Source: CAWFFV01 sp963814985 (GTDB lineage: Bacteria; Chloroflexota; Ktedonobacteria; Ktedonobacterales; Ktedonobacteraceae). From it: DNA of 64,000 bases. The position numbers were made by a program, and so were the translations under genes. Each line of letters opens with the position of its first letter. The first letter of the stretch is position 1. The stretch lies in contig CAWFFV010000013.1 in assembly GCA_963814985.1 (NCBI GenBank), forward strand, positions 62,001-126,000, given 5' to 3'. Under the pieces are notes generated by a model, which was not told the DNA's origin, did not search any database, and saw only the letters and a program-made list of their open reading frames with translations. Of the stretch, positions 1 through 8,519 are shown in pieces.

Positions 1-1
1 C

Positions 2-748
2 CCCTTCCACACTATTATCTGGCCTGCAATGCTGTTGGGTTACGGCAATCGTAACCTGCCTTATGATGTGCCTGCAAATGAGTTTATGACGATGAGTGGG
101 GCCAAGGCATCGAGCAGCCGTGGCAATGTGATCTGGACACGCGAAGTGCTGGAACGCTACAATGCAGACACACTCCGTTATTACCTCTCGGCCACAGCGC
201 CAGAGGGTCGCGATACCGACTTTACCTTTGAAGAGATGATCCGCCGCAACAACGATGAACTCGTGGCAACCTACGGGAATGTTGTTCATCGTACGTTGAC
301 TTTCTTGCAGAGTAAGTTTGGTGGTGTGGTACCACAACCGCAAGATTTGCGTGAAGCTGATCGCGAAATCTTAGCAGAGCTAGAGCGCGGTTTCGGATTG
401 GTAGGCCATAATATTGCACTTTGCCACTTCAAGGATGGATTGAATGCGGCGATGTCTGTGGCACGTGCCGCTAATCGCTATCTGGATGAACAGGCACCCT
501 GGAAACAAATTAAGGTTGACCGCGAGGCAGCAGCAACGACAATCTATGTCATGCTTCAGGTCATCAGTGGCCTGCACATCCTGTTCTGCCCTTACCTGCC
601 CTTCTCCTCACAAAAGTTGCACGGCTACCTGGGCTTTGAAGGTGATGTAAGCAAGGTACATTGGCATAATCAGACAGTCCCAGCAGGTATTACGTTGCCA
701 ACACCAACGTTACTCTTCCCAAAGTTGGAGGACCCCGTAACAGTATAG
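2..748 (+). CDS. metG: Methionyl-tRNA synthetase, C-terminal part (5' end outside window)
   Basis: The frame is open from the first bases of the window, so about 248 residues of a longer enzyme are present. Methionyl-tRNA synthetase charges tRNA-Met in the cytoplasm. The visible part starts near the end of the catalytic domain. The KMSKS loop appears as a variant, KASSSRGN, followed by a LRYYLSATAPEGRDTDF segment typical of the family. The remainder is the alpha-helical anticodon-binding domain (NRYLDEQAPWK). No tRNA-binding EMAP-like tail is present before the stop. The gene converges on the ROK gene, with a shared hairpin between them. The identification is secure; only the N-terminus is unseen. 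Confidence 0.93.
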   Translation, partial: PFHTIIWPAMLLGYGNRNLPYDVPANEFMTMSGAKASSSRGNVIWTREVLERYNADTLRYYLSATAPEGRDTDFTFEEMIRRNNDELVATYGNVVHRTLTFLQSKFGGVVPQPQDLREADREILAELERGFGLVGHNIALCHFKDGLNAAMSVARAANRYLDEQAPWKQIKVDREAAATTIYVMLQVISGLHILFCPYLPFSSQKLHGYLGFEGDVSKVHWHNQTVPAGITLPTPTLLFPKLEDPVTV

Positions 749-751
749 CAA

Positions 752-798
752 AGCTATATGGTGCAGGTTGCCAATCCTGCCACCTGCACCATATAGCT
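752..798. terminator. Bidirectional terminator hairpin between metG and the ROK gene
   Basis: A perfect 17-bp inverted repeat (arms 752-768 and 782-798, first arm AGCTATATGGTGCAGGT) encloses a 13-nt loop. It lies exactly between two convergent genes, so it is read as a shared terminator. There is no long T-run on either side. Confidence 0.75.
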
Positions 799-813
799 CA
801 GCTTGTTGTCCTG

Positions 814-1824
814 TCACTTACTTATGGGTGGCTGAGATCCTGCGGCCTGTGCTCCCAGGCATGCGGCCCCGACAACTCCAGAAAAATCGCCCAGTTTTGC
901 CCGAAGAATCGGTGTCTTTTTGGCAGGTGCGGAGAGGGCCGTAGTTCGCGCACGGTGAACTGCCGTTTCATAAAGAAGATCAATAGCTTCAACAACTCCC
1001 CCACCAAGGATAATACAGTCTGGATTGTAGAAATTGAGGATTGATCCCAGACCATACCCCAGGTAGGTTGCAGCTTCGGAGACCATTTCGATGACCAGCT
1101 CATCTTTTTGCTGGATAGCGCTGGCAAGGATGCCCGAACGAATGATACTCCCGTCTTCTTTGAGTTGGACGACAGTTTCAGCGGAGAGCACGGAGGGACG
1201 CCCATGATGTATTTCGGCCATGATTGCTTTTGTGATGGCTGTACGGGAGGCATAGGCCTCTAAACAGCCACGTCCGCCGCAGCCGCAAATCCGCCCACCA
1301 GCCTGAATTGTCATATGTCCAACTTCACCGGCTGTCCCTGTTAAGCCTGTATACATCTGCCCGTTCTGTACAATACCAGAACCGATCCCCGTTCCAACAA
1401 AGATGCAGACAAAATTGTTATAGCCGCTTCCAGCACCGTATAAATATTCTCCCAACGCGGCAACTTCAACATCATTGCCTACAGCCACAGGCTTACCAAA
1501 TTGCTTACTGAGGATACTTCCCAATGCCATGCCACGCACACCCAGGTTGGGAGCATCAATAATCACACCCGTTCGACGATCAACCTGACCCGCTGCGCCA
1601 ACACCTATTGCGGTAATTGTTGCACCGTTGGGCAGCTTTGCGGCATTGATGGCTGCCGTTGCAAGCTCGATAGTACGTTGCCCTACATAATCTTGTCCAC
1701 GTTGCGCACGAGTTCGCTTGCGTGCCGAGGAAATAATTTCGCCAGATGTTACGTCAACAACTGCTGCGAGGGTTTTGGTACCTCCCAGATCAATGCCCAG
1801 GGCATAGGCTTTTTGTTTCGGCAT
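814..1824 (-). CDS. ROK family sugar kinase (glucokinase-like)
   Basis: A 336-residue protein of the usual length for ROK proteins. The N-terminus has the phosphate-binding DLGGTKT motif. The middle has a GTGIGSG nucleotide-binding motif followed by GEVGHMT and the zinc-binding CGCGGRGCLE signature near residue 180, which together define the ROK family. The C-terminal half contains another glycine-rich ATPase motif (ILGGGV). There is no N-terminal helix-turn-helix, so it is a kinase and not a ROK repressor; glucose is the likeliest substrate, but substrate cannot be read from sequence. The start follows a GAGGA ribosome site. It is the last gene of the minus-strand tsaE-tsaB-rimI-tsaD cluster, 7 bp after tsaD. 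Confidence 0.85.
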   Translation of the reverse strand: MPKQKAYALGIDLGGTKTLAAVVDVTSGEIISSARKRTRAQRGQDYVGQRTIELATAAINAAKLPNGATITAIGVGAAGQVDRRTGVIIDAPNLGVRGMALGSILSKQFGKPVAVGNDVEVAALGEYLYGAGSGYNNFVCIFVGTGIGSGIVQNGQMYTGLTGTAGEVGHMTIQAGGRICGCGGRGCLEAYASRTAITKAIMAEIHHGRPSVLSAETVVQLKEDGSIIRSGILASAIQQKDELVIEMVSEAATYLGYGLGSILNFYNPDCIILGGGVVEAIDLLYETAVHRARTTALSAPAKKTPILRAKLGDFSGVVGAACLGAQAAGSQPPISK

Positions 1825-1831
1825 CCATTCC

Positions 1832-3016
1832 TCATTTCTTGAAAGGGAGACTCAATCCGGGATGAACATCAAGATCCAGACCATGTTGCTCACCCTGACA
1901 CAAATGGAAGAAAGCAGCACTGGCAATCATAGCAGCATTATCGGTACAATAGTCTATCGGTGGATAGCTGAGACGGATCTTGAGTGGTGCCAGCTCCTGC
2001 TCCAGGCGAGCACGCAAACTGCTGTTTGCTGCTACTCCACCAGCCAGGATAACTTGCTTAACATGATACTCCTGAGCGGCAAGACGAGTCTTCACTGCCA
2101 GAACATCAACGATAGCCTCCTGAAAGCTTGCTGCCAGTAAACCAATATTTGGTACACCCTTTTTTGCTGCCTGTACACCCATACGTGTGTATTGACTGAT
2201 TTGCTTGCCTTCGCTTTCTCCAGTGGGACGCGCAGATGATTGATCGCCTCCCGCTCCTTCGGCAACATGCAACATCGCAGTTTTGAGTCCGCTAAAGCTA
2301 AAATCATAGGTGCCACGCAACCAGGCACGGGGTAAGCGATAGGTATTGCGGGCAAGGGCCACTGGTTTTTTCTGCTGGAGTAATTCCTCTTCGGCTTGCT
2401 GAGCTGCCTTTTGGATCGCTGGACCGCCAGGATAGCCCAATCCTAAGATACGGCCCACTTTATCAAATGCCTCTCCAGCTGCATCATCACGAGTACGACC
2501 CAGAAGTTGATAGTGGCCGTGATTACGCACAAACACTAACTCACTATGTGCCCCTGAAATAATCAGGCAGATCAAGGGAAAGATCGGGTCACCGTCCTGG
2601 TAGCACCAGTCAGCATCCAGTGCATTTTGTGGAAGTCGTTCCCCATCTTTACGCAGCCAGTTCGCATAGATGTGCGCCTCCAGATGATTCACCCCAAGAA
2701 AGGGCAAATTGCAGGCAAGGGCCAGCGTTTTGCCTACAGTGAGACCAACCAGGAGTGATCCCGCCAGCCCAGGCCCATAGGTGGCCGCAATAGCATCAAT
2801 ATCAGCCCATGAGCAGCCTGACTGCTCCATGGCCGTTTCAATCACAGGTAGAATTGTCGTCAGTTGTTGTCGTGACGCAACTTCGGGAACAACTCCCCCA
2901 TAGCGGTTGTGAATTTCGATCTGTGAAGCCACAACGTTCGAGAGTAAGTAACGACCATCTCTGACAATCGCAGCCCCGGTTTCATCACAAGAACTTTCAA
3001 TACCAAGTACAAGCAT
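1832..3016 (-). CDS. tsaD: tRNA N6-threonylcarbamoyltransferase TsaD
   Basis: A 394-residue protein that transfers the threonylcarbamoyl group to A37 of ANN-decoding tRNAs, working with TsaB and TsaE. The N-terminus LGIESSCDETGAAIV, the metal-binding NHLEAH motif near residue 110, ISGAHSELV and the C-terminal GGVAANSSLR are all family hallmarks. It is longer than the usual 335-345 residues because of a Ser/Gly/Glu-rich insertion at about residues 255-280. It lies downstream of rimI, with tsaB and tsaE upstream in the same orientation, so three of the bacterial t6A genes are together; tsaC is not in the window. Confidence 0.95.
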   Translation of the reverse strand: MLVLGIESSCDETGAAIVRDGRYLLSNVVASQIEIHNRYGGVVPEVASRQQLTTILPVIETAMEQSGCSWADIDAIAATYGPGLAGSLLVGLTVGKTLALACNLPFLGVNHLEAHIYANWLRKDGERLPQNALDADWCYQDGDPIFPLICLIISGAHSELVFVRNHGHYQLLGRTRDDAAGEAFDKVGRILGLGYPGGPAIQKAAQQAEEELLQQKKPVALARNTYRLPRAWLRGTYDFSFSGLKTAMLHVAEGAGGDQSSARPTGESEGKQISQYTRMGVQAAKKGVPNIGLLAASFQEAIVDVLAVKTRLAAQEYHVKQVILAGGVAANSSLRARLEQELAPLKIRLSYPPIDYCTDNAAMIASAAFFHLCQGEQHGLDLDVHPGLSLPFKK

Positions 3017-3059
3017 AATATAGGTTCCCAGCGTATGATATATTACCCCGCAAAAGCAT

Positions 3060-3698
3060 TTACTGTGCTTCTAACTTTGTAAGCAGTGCAGCTCTCAATT
3101 GCTGGAATTTCTGCCTATAGTTAGGGGAATTGATCTCATCTGTCCACATAATCAAGGCATCCTCCTGATTATCACTGTAGTAGCGATGGCGTACCCCTTC
3201 CTCACGAAAACCATATTTGCGGTAGAGACTTTGAGCAACATGGTTTGAGACGCGTACTTCCAATGTTACCCATTTGGCACCAATAGTATAGGCAGTATCG
3301 ATCAAACTCGCCAGTAATAACTCTCCCAATCCTGACCCACGATGGCCAGGGTGCATAGCAATGGTGGTGATATGTGCTTCATCTACCATCAGCCATAAAC
3401 CCGAAAAGCCAATAATTGAAACAAGCTCCGGCAATGGGACCGTGACAGTAGGACGGCTGGGTAGGAGTGAGAGAGGGAAAAGGCGACTTTTCCGTGATTT
3501 TCCCGCCTCTTGCTGAGGCACAGCCGCATACTCTCCTGTGATATGTTTATCACGCAATACGATGTAATGTGCCCAACGATTATCCTGTAACTCCTTGCGA
3601 TATGCGCTGGGAGGCCAGGTTGATGGATAGGCCAGACGCTCGATCTCGATGACACGAGGCACGTCCGACATCGTCATTCGCTCAATGACGTAACGCAC
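3060..3698 (-). CDS. rimI: Ribosomal protein S18 alanine N-acetyltransferase RimI
   Basis: A GNAT-fold acetyltransferase. The acetyl-CoA loop is visible as HRGSGLG after the strand ITTIAMHPG, and the C-terminal SLYRKYGFREEG is the usual last helix and strand. RimI acetylates the N-terminus of ribosomal protein S18 and is commonly found in the tsaB-tsaD cluster, as here. The frame is open further upstream, to 3851, but that stretch lies inside tsaB. I chose the GTG at 3698, which has an AAAGGG site just upstream and overlaps tsaB by 17 bp. An ATG at 3677 is the alternative. A basic, Ser-rich insertion at about residues 60-85 is not typical. Confidence 0.85.
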   Translation of the reverse strand: MRYVIERMTMSDVPRVIEIERLAYPSTWPPSAYRKELQDNRWAHYIVLRDKHITGEYAAVPQQEAGKSRKSRLFPLSLLPSRPTVTVPLPELVSIIGFSGLWLMVDEAHITTIAMHPGHRGSGLGELLLASLIDTAYTIGAKWVTLEVRVSNHVAQSLYRKYGFREEGVRHRYYSDNQEDALIMWTDEINSPNYRQKFQQLRAALLTKLEAQ

Positions 3699-4506
3699 CC
3701 TCTTCCCTTTCTGTCTTAACTTGACTGGTACCCATTCCACCCAATAGCGGCTGCTTGCGAGTACTGGTTGTAATCGATGGACGCCGCAAGTAGAGTGGTT
3801 CGAGTAACAGCGGATCATCTTTGTGGCCCTCATGCAAACGTTGCAATGCAAGCATTGCTAGCACGGAGGCATGTCTGATAGCCTGAATACTATCTACAAA
3901 GAGGCTCTTCTCCTGCATCTGTGCTTGCAATGCCTGACGCGTAGCGGCGCTCATCTCTCCACAAAAAAGAAATGGCGGCAACTGACGCTCACCAGGAATT
4001 CCAAACCAATCATTCGCCTGCTCTTGCAAAGCTGTAGCCAGATGCTGTGGCGTACACAGAAGATACTCACTGCGTTGCTTTACAAAATAGCTAACATCAC
4101 CATCACTACTATATATTTCCTCAAACAGATAACAGGCCGCATAGAGTTCAGAGCGACCAGCTTCAAGCACAGCACAAATAGGACCACGCCATTGCTTTTG
4201 CTGGGCTGCGATAGTATCTAATGTACTCACGCCGACCAACGGCTTTTTTAACGCAAATGTGAGTGCCTTCGCTGTTGCAAGTGCAACACGCACTCCGTTA
4301 AAGGAGCCAGGACCCGTAGCAACAGCCACCGCATCAATTTGTGACATGGCAACCTGGGATTCAGACAGAAGATCTCGAATGCGTTCTAATAATTCCACGC
4401 TGTGGTTGTTCCCAATATGCCATGTATATTCGCCATGCAACTCGTTCTCCGAGCATAGTGCAAGGCTGGCCTGGCGAGTAGAGGTATCAAGAGCTAGCAG
4501 TAGCAT
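3682..4506 (-). CDS. tsaB: tRNA t6A synthesis protein TsaB
   Basis: A 274-residue ASKHA-fold protein, a partner of TsaD and TsaE in t6A37 synthesis. The N-terminus MLLLALDTSTRQASLAL and the GPGSFNGVRV motif near residue 70 identify the family. The ATG at 4506 is preferred over an upstream ATG at 4587, because the family starts at this LALDTST strand and a purine-rich AGAAGAAGA stretch precedes it. It overlaps tsaE by 20 bp and rimI by 17 bp, indicating translational coupling. The C-terminal region is somewhat longer than the E. coli protein. Confidence 0.92.
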   Translation of the reverse strand: MLLLALDTSTRQASLALCSENELHGEYTWHIGNNHSVELLERIRDLLSESQVAMSQIDAVAVATGPGSFNGVRVALATAKALTFALKKPLVGVSTLDTIAAQQKQWRGPICAVLEAGRSELYAACYLFEEIYSSDGDVSYFVKQRSEYLLCTPQHLATALQEQANDWFGIPGERQLPPFLFCGEMSAATRQALQAQMQEKSLFVDSIQAIRHASVLAMLALQRLHEGHKDDPLLLEPLYLRRPSITTSTRKQPLLGGMGTSQVKTEREEGALRH

Positions 4507-5089
4507 AAGTCTTCTTCTGGAACTGCCGCAACAGTTCACAATATCGTGCACCTGTTGCAAGAAACAACAGTCCACGTTTTGTTTCACTCATCAATTTCAA
4601 ACGGATGCGTAGCCGCTCCGCAGGCCACAGTTCTTCAGCTTTGTCGGCCCATTCAGCCACACAAACACCGATCCCGTAAAAGTAATCCTCAAAGCCAAGA
4701 TCAATAATCTCGTCAGGATCATCCAATCGATAGAGATCAAAATGATAGAGAGCAGGCCCAACAGGTTGCTTACGCTGTCCCTGGAGCGGTCCTTGCAGGG
4801 CTTCAGATGAAGGCTGTGGTTGACCCTTATATTCCTTGAGAAGGGTAAAGGTTGGACTACTGATCAAGTCAGTAATTCCCAGGCCCTTCGCCAGACCCTG
4901 TGTGAAGGTTGTCTTCCCTGTCCCCAGTTGCCCTTCAAGCAGCAGAAGTTCTCCACCACGCAAAAGTTCCCCTAAACGCAAACCCAACCGTTGTGTCTGC
5001 GCAGAGCTATGACTTATAATATTGAGGGTTTCTTCTTGAATATTCCTGGTCTCCAGGTTATCTTCACCCATGTCAGATATTACCTGCAC
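4487..5089 (-). CDS. tsaE: tRNA t6A synthesis ATPase TsaE
   Basis: A 200-residue P-loop ATPase that activates the TsaB-TsaD complex. Visible motifs are the Walker A EGQLGTGKTTFTQGLAKGL at about residues 52-70, SSPTFTL, and LYHFDLYRL followed by DPDEIIDLGFEDYF. It is longer than typical (about 150) owing to an N-terminal extension and a loop rich in Gln and Pro before the DLYRL strand. It is the first gene of the t6A cluster; downstream tsaB overlaps its 3' end. Confidence 0.93.
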   Translation of the reverse strand: MQVISDMGEDNLETRNIQEETLNIISHSSAQTQRLGLRLGELLRGGELLLLEGQLGTGKTTFTQGLAKGLGITDLISSPTFTLLKEYKGQPQPSSEALQGPLQGQRKQPVGPALYHFDLYRLDDPDEIIDLGFEDYFYGIGVCVAEWADKAEELWPAERLRIRLKLMSETKRGLLFLATGARYCELLRQFQKKTYATASS

Positions 5090-5260
5090 TTCACTTCACC
5101 AGATACAATCCCACACTCTACACTTCAGCAATTGTATACTCCTAATTTCCTCATCAACTCACGGGCAATAAATTTCGCCTGCGTCACCTATTCTGTAAAC
5201 AGAGAAAAAAAATTTCCTGCTCATAGCCATCGATGACGGTGATACTCATTATAGCATACT

Positions 5261-5325
5261 TTTGACATGCTCCCCACGCGTAAACGCAGGGGATTCCCAT
5301 CCTCACGGATGAGAGCTTTCTGCTT
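5261..5325. repeat. Solitary IS200/IS605-like element end
   Basis: After TTTGAC there are two consecutive hairpins: CCCC (5272-5275) pairing with GGGG (5289-5292), then, after ATTCC, CATCC (5298-5302) pairing with GGATG (5307-5311). This two-hairpin arrangement with AGGGGATTC between the stems resembles the terminal palindromes next to tnpB in IS200/IS605 elements. No transposase lies nearby, so it would be a relic end. It sits between tsaE and the zinc-ribbon gene. The assignment is from memory of the family's ends. Confidence 0.5.
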
Positions 5326-5355
5326 CACTGGCACACGCCCGATAAGTTATTCGCG

Positions 5356-5835
5356 TCAACGAAGTTTCGCACCACAACTACGACAGTAGAGCGCATTAGG
5401 CCGGAGCGTGTTTCCACAGCCTGGACAGCGCGATGTCTCTGGTCCTGGCTGTGGGCCAGATCCCGGTGGTGGAGCAGAGGGCTGCGGTGTAACTGGTGGT
5501 GGCGCATAGTTTGTTGTGGGTGTAGGAGCAAACTGGTCGGCAGGATATTGTTCATTTTTGAGGTCTTGCAGTTGCGCCTCACGAGTCTTTGCATCATGGT
5601 CCAATTCAAAGATACTGGCACATACACGTGAAAGTTGTGCATCAGTCAATGTTCCCTGCTGATAGAGATTCATAGCTACCTGTGCAAGGTCCTGTAACAA
5701 CTGCTGACGCTGCTCCATAAGTTTATCAACTTCGCTCTGTTTGCTACGAATACGTAGTTGCTTCTGCGCCTCCCAGCTGGTGCGGCTTACCGCTGCATTA
5801 ACAAAGTTCCTTGCTGATTCAACAAAGTCACTCAT
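5356..5835 (-). CDS. Zinc-ribbon protein with N-terminal coiled coil
   Basis: A 159-residue protein of unknown role. Residues 1-85 are mostly helical and charged, likely coiled coil. A Pro/Thr/Gln-rich linker follows at about 90-130. The C-terminus is a zinc ribbon with two CxxC pairs, CPGCG and CRSCG, 16 residues apart. No signal peptide or membrane segment is seen. Such proteins (COG1645/DUF-type zinc ribbons) are common near stress or secretion genes in Chloroflexota, but nothing here gives a function. It is transcribed from the minus strand between yraN and the t6A cluster. The opposite strand is open for shorter stretches but shows no coding character. Confidence 0.75.
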   Translation of the reverse strand: MSDFVESARNFVNAAVSRTSWEAQKQLRIRSKQSEVDKLMEQRQQLLQDLAQVAMNLYQQGTLTDAQLSRVCASIFELDHDAKTREAQLQDLKNEQYPADQFAPTPTTNYAPPPVTPQPSAPPPGSGPQPGPETSRCPGCGNTLRPNALYCRSCGAKLR

Positions 5836-5908
5836 AACTCTCTCTCCAAAAATGTGTTTCTGGTATTTGTATACCTGATATCTGGTATAGTCTTTGCTCT
5901 GTCCCTAT

Positions 5909-6313
5909 TTATCTGGTAAATGCATGCTGATAGATACGTATTTCTTCGAGCTTGCCCCCTGTACTTAGCTGTACCGCAACGACATCCACGCGCCATGATC
6001 GCTCCGAGCAGCTATGTAGATCCAGGTAGCACATGGCAACGTCCACAATTTTGCGCTGTTTACGCACATTCACTGCCTCTTCTGGCAGGCCATAGGCAGA
6101 ACCTCGACGCGTTTTCACTTCTACAAAGATCAGATCATGTTCATCTTCAGCAACAAGATCAATCTCGCCATAACGACAACGAAAATTGTGTTCCAGAATA
6201 TGATAACCCTGGTCGGTCAGCTTTTCAGCGGCCAGACGTTCACCAGTACGCCCAAGCCCCTGACGCGCGGCCTTAGTAGTCTTCTGAGGCATCGTCATAA
6301 CATCTACCAACAT
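5909..6313 (-). CDS. YraN/UPF0102 family endonuclease-like protein
   Basis: A 134-residue protein matching UPF0102 in full. The N-terminal part TGERLAAEKLTDQGY is followed by the PD-(D/E)XK-like core RYGEIDLVAEDEHDLIFVEVKTR, with GEIDLV and FVEVK carrying the expected acidic and lysine residues. The family resembles Holliday-junction resolvases and is usually found near ribonuclease HII or DNA-processing genes, but its function is unsettled. The ATG at 6313 has an AGGA site; the ATG at 6295 is an alternative start. Confidence 0.88.
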   Translation of the reverse strand: MLVDVMTMPQKTTKAARQGLGRTGERLAAEKLTDQGYHILEHNFRCRYGEIDLVAEDEHDLIFVEVKTRRGSAYGLPEEAVNVRKQRKIVDVAMCYLDLHSCSERSWRVDVVAVQLSTGGKLEEIRIYQHAFTR

Positions 6314-6409
6314 CCTTCCTCATAATATAACTACGTCGTTCTACCTCGTTGTGTTGTGACAGCTTTTTTACCGCTGGTAGCTGCCACAAACTAAGGAGTA
6401 CTGACAATC

Positions 6410-6550
6410 ATGACCGCTCCGCATGTATATAATCAAACTCTTCCCAAGCAGTGTACCACAATTGATGTCATCATTGAGCGGCCCACGCTGCCGAAAGCGA
6501 TCTCGGTTCTGTGGGTTGCTGATCAGTGGCTAATCAAGCCAGACTTGTAG
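6410..6550 (+). CDS. Small hypothetical protein (46 residues)
   Basis: A short frame with a good ribosome site (AAGGAG at 6393-6398) and an ATG at 6410 after 11 bases. The product ends in VLWVADQWLIKPDL and has no obvious signal or membrane segment. It is not recognised. The ribosome site and the position between divergent genes support it; length and lack of homology argue for caution. It could be the remnant 5' end of a longer gene. Confidence 0.4.
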   Translation: MTAPHVYNQTLPKQCTTIDVIIERPTLPKAISVLWVADQWLIKPDL

Positions 6551-6722
6551 ATATTGTCGATAGTGGTGCCTAAACATTAAAATATACATTTCCTACAATT
6601 TTTTACTTATTCTCAAGTCACACATCTTTTGATTATAAAATTTTAGTATTTGCTGATATACAGTACAGGATCGAAGAAAGGTGCCACTCCAATTTAGCAA
6701 CAATTCCGTCTCTATTTTGTTT

Positions 6723-7877
6723 TCAACTGCAGAACTCCTCTACTGCATCCAGTACAATCTCATAGCAACGCTTCACAGAATCAAGATCGACCCACTCTAT
6801 TTCACCATGAAGCCCTTCTCCACATGGCCCGAATACAATGGTAGGAATTCCTGCTGCCGAGAGAAGTGATAAATCCATCCAAAGACTTGAACCAGTAAAT
6901 TGCATTTCATGGGAACTCAAAACTTTTTCTACATGTTTCTTTAGAATTTGAGCTATAGGTGTGTCTGGTGATATCTCCATCGGTTCCCTTGCGAAGACGG
7001 TGTTGAGTGAGAATTTGAACGCTGGATCATCTGCCCTAATTGCTTCCAAGAGGTCCAATATCTCTCGCTCGACACTTTCAACGTTCTCTCCTGGGATAGT
7101 TCGTCGCTCAATACTTAATCGACAAAGAGCCGGGTAACTGGATAATTCCTGTCCTCCCTGGATAAGTGAAGCATGAATAGACCCGGTCCCTAAGAGTGGG
7201 TGCATCTTTGCTTTTGCAAGATCACGTTCTAAACTTTCAAGTGCTACGAGAAACTTTCCCATTTTTATAATCGCATCAACACCAATCTCTGGTTTCGAAC
7301 CATGAGCAGCAGTGCCATATATTTCAAGCTCAAGCCATACAAACCCTTTATGTGCGGTGATGAGAGCCAGATTAGTAGGTTCAGCAACGATAGCAGCATC
7401 AGCACTCCAGTGCTTGATTAAAGCTTCTGTTCCAAGGCTGGTATATTCTTCATCAACAACTCCTGCAAAAATTAAGTCTCCACGCAACTTTTTTCGCCCA
7501 GTCTCCGCAATGACATACATAAAAGCAGCAAGTCCCCCCTTAGTATCAAGGGCACCCCGGCCATATAAGCGACCACATTGAATAGAGGGAATAGCACCTT
7601 TCCCCATTCCTTTAGCGCTGACAGTATCAAGATGTACGTTCAACAGCAATGAACGTCCTCCACCAGATCCACGCACTATGGCTAACACATTTGGCCGTCC
7701 CACTGCCGCTGTATCTTCCATATACACTTCCAACTTTTGTGCTCTTAACCAGTCAGCTACAAAATTTGCTATCTCCTTCTCTCCTTTTGCATGGGGTACC
7801 AATGAGGGATTCACAGAATCAATCGAAACGAGATTGTACAACAAATTCGTCATTTCATTAAAATCAAACAATTTCAT
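6723..7877 (-). CDS. M20 family metallopeptidase (ArgE/DapE/ACY1-like)
   Basis: A zinc-dependent deacylase or dipeptidase of about 384 residues. The di-zinc ligands are visible in order: LLNVHLDTVSA (His, Asp), YGRGALDTKGG (Asp), GVVDEEYTSLG (the Glu-Glu pair), VAEPTN (Glu) and, near the C-terminus, GEGLHGEIEW (His). The dimerisation lid lies between HKGFVWLELEIYGTAAHGSKP and ALCRLSIERRTIPGE. The ATG at 7877 is preceded by AAGGAGGG only two bases upstream; the frame extends to 7946 without a better start, and an ATG eight codons in is possible. Substrate is unknown. It is divergent from the formyltransferase-like gene at 8520, which could mean a shared small-molecule pathway. Confidence 0.85.
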   Translation of the reverse strand: MKLFDFNEMTNLLYNLVSIDSVNPSLVPHAKGEKEIANFVADWLRAQKLEVYMEDTAAVGRPNVLAIVRGSGGGRSLLLNVHLDTVSAKGMGKGAIPSIQCGRLYGRGALDTKGGLAAFMYVIAETGRKKLRGDLIFAGVVDEEYTSLGTEALIKHWSADAAIVAEPTNLALITAHKGFVWLELEIYGTAAHGSKPEIGVDAIIKMGKFLVALESLERDLAKAKMHPLLGTGSIHASLIQGGQELSSYPALCRLSIERRTIPGENVESVEREILDLLEAIRADDPAFKFSLNTVFAREPMEISPDTPIAQILKKHVEKVLSSHEMQFTGSSLWMDLSLLSAAGIPTIVFGPCGEGLHGEIEWVDLDSVKRCYEIVLDAVEEFCS

Positions 7878-8054
7878 GCCCTCCTTAGCACAGCATTTAA
7901 GCGAAGCGGTACAAATCAAACAACTTCTAAAAATATGCGAATTCAAAGATCGGCTCTCGGAAACAAGCTTTATCTCCGGACATACTCTTTAGGTCAAATG
8001 TGAACTATTTCGGTTATTTGTCCTCCTTTACAAAATATCTCTATTAGAGTACAA

Positions 8055-8489
8055 TTAAACGTAATACCTCAACATCCTTGTATACTCTCTCAGATAAAAG
8101 TAAGTAATCTTCTCTGAAAAATATAGAAGATTATATAGAGTAGCCAGAGGACACAGAGATAGACTGGTTATTTTTCGCTTATAGAGTAAAATAGTTTTTG
8201 GGAGTACTAAGATAGCATGTTGTACTATTATACTCCTGGCAGTAAAGAGGAGTTTCAGAACTCCCTCACAATAACTTGCAGCAACTTCCATGGTCAGAAC
8301 CTCGCTACACGAGAATTCAGGTAGTGGATCTTGTCCACTCAACCATTTCCTTACAGTTATCATTGGCGACAACTCTCGATCAAGCAAAAGCAGGTGATGA
8401 TAAAATCGTCCAAATTTACATACTTTCCCCTCAATTAATCGCAACTCTTCCGGGAATGTTCCAGAAATTTTTTCTTTGGCAAGGAACAC
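8055..8489 (-). CDS. Hypothetical protein, possibly a remnant
   Basis: A 144-residue frame starting at a GTG directly after an in-frame TAA. Residues 1-80 have natural composition (FGRFYHHLLLLDRELSPM, MEVAASYCEG), but the C-terminal 50 residues are low-complexity and rich in Leu, Tyr and Ile, as if read from non-coding sequence. No ribosome site is visible. I do not recognise it. It may be the surviving middle of a decayed gene. The complementary strand has a shorter open frame with no better evidence. Confidence 0.3.
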   Translation of the reverse strand: MFLAKEKISGTFPEELRLIEGKVCKFGRFYHHLLLLDRELSPMITVRKWLSGQDPLPEFSCSEVLTMEVAASYCEGVLKLLFTARSIIVQHAILVLPKTILLYKRKITSLSLCPLATLYNLLYFSEKITYFYLREYTRMLRYYV

Positions 8490-8519
8490 TTACATACTAG
8501 ATCTATTTAGGAGGTCACG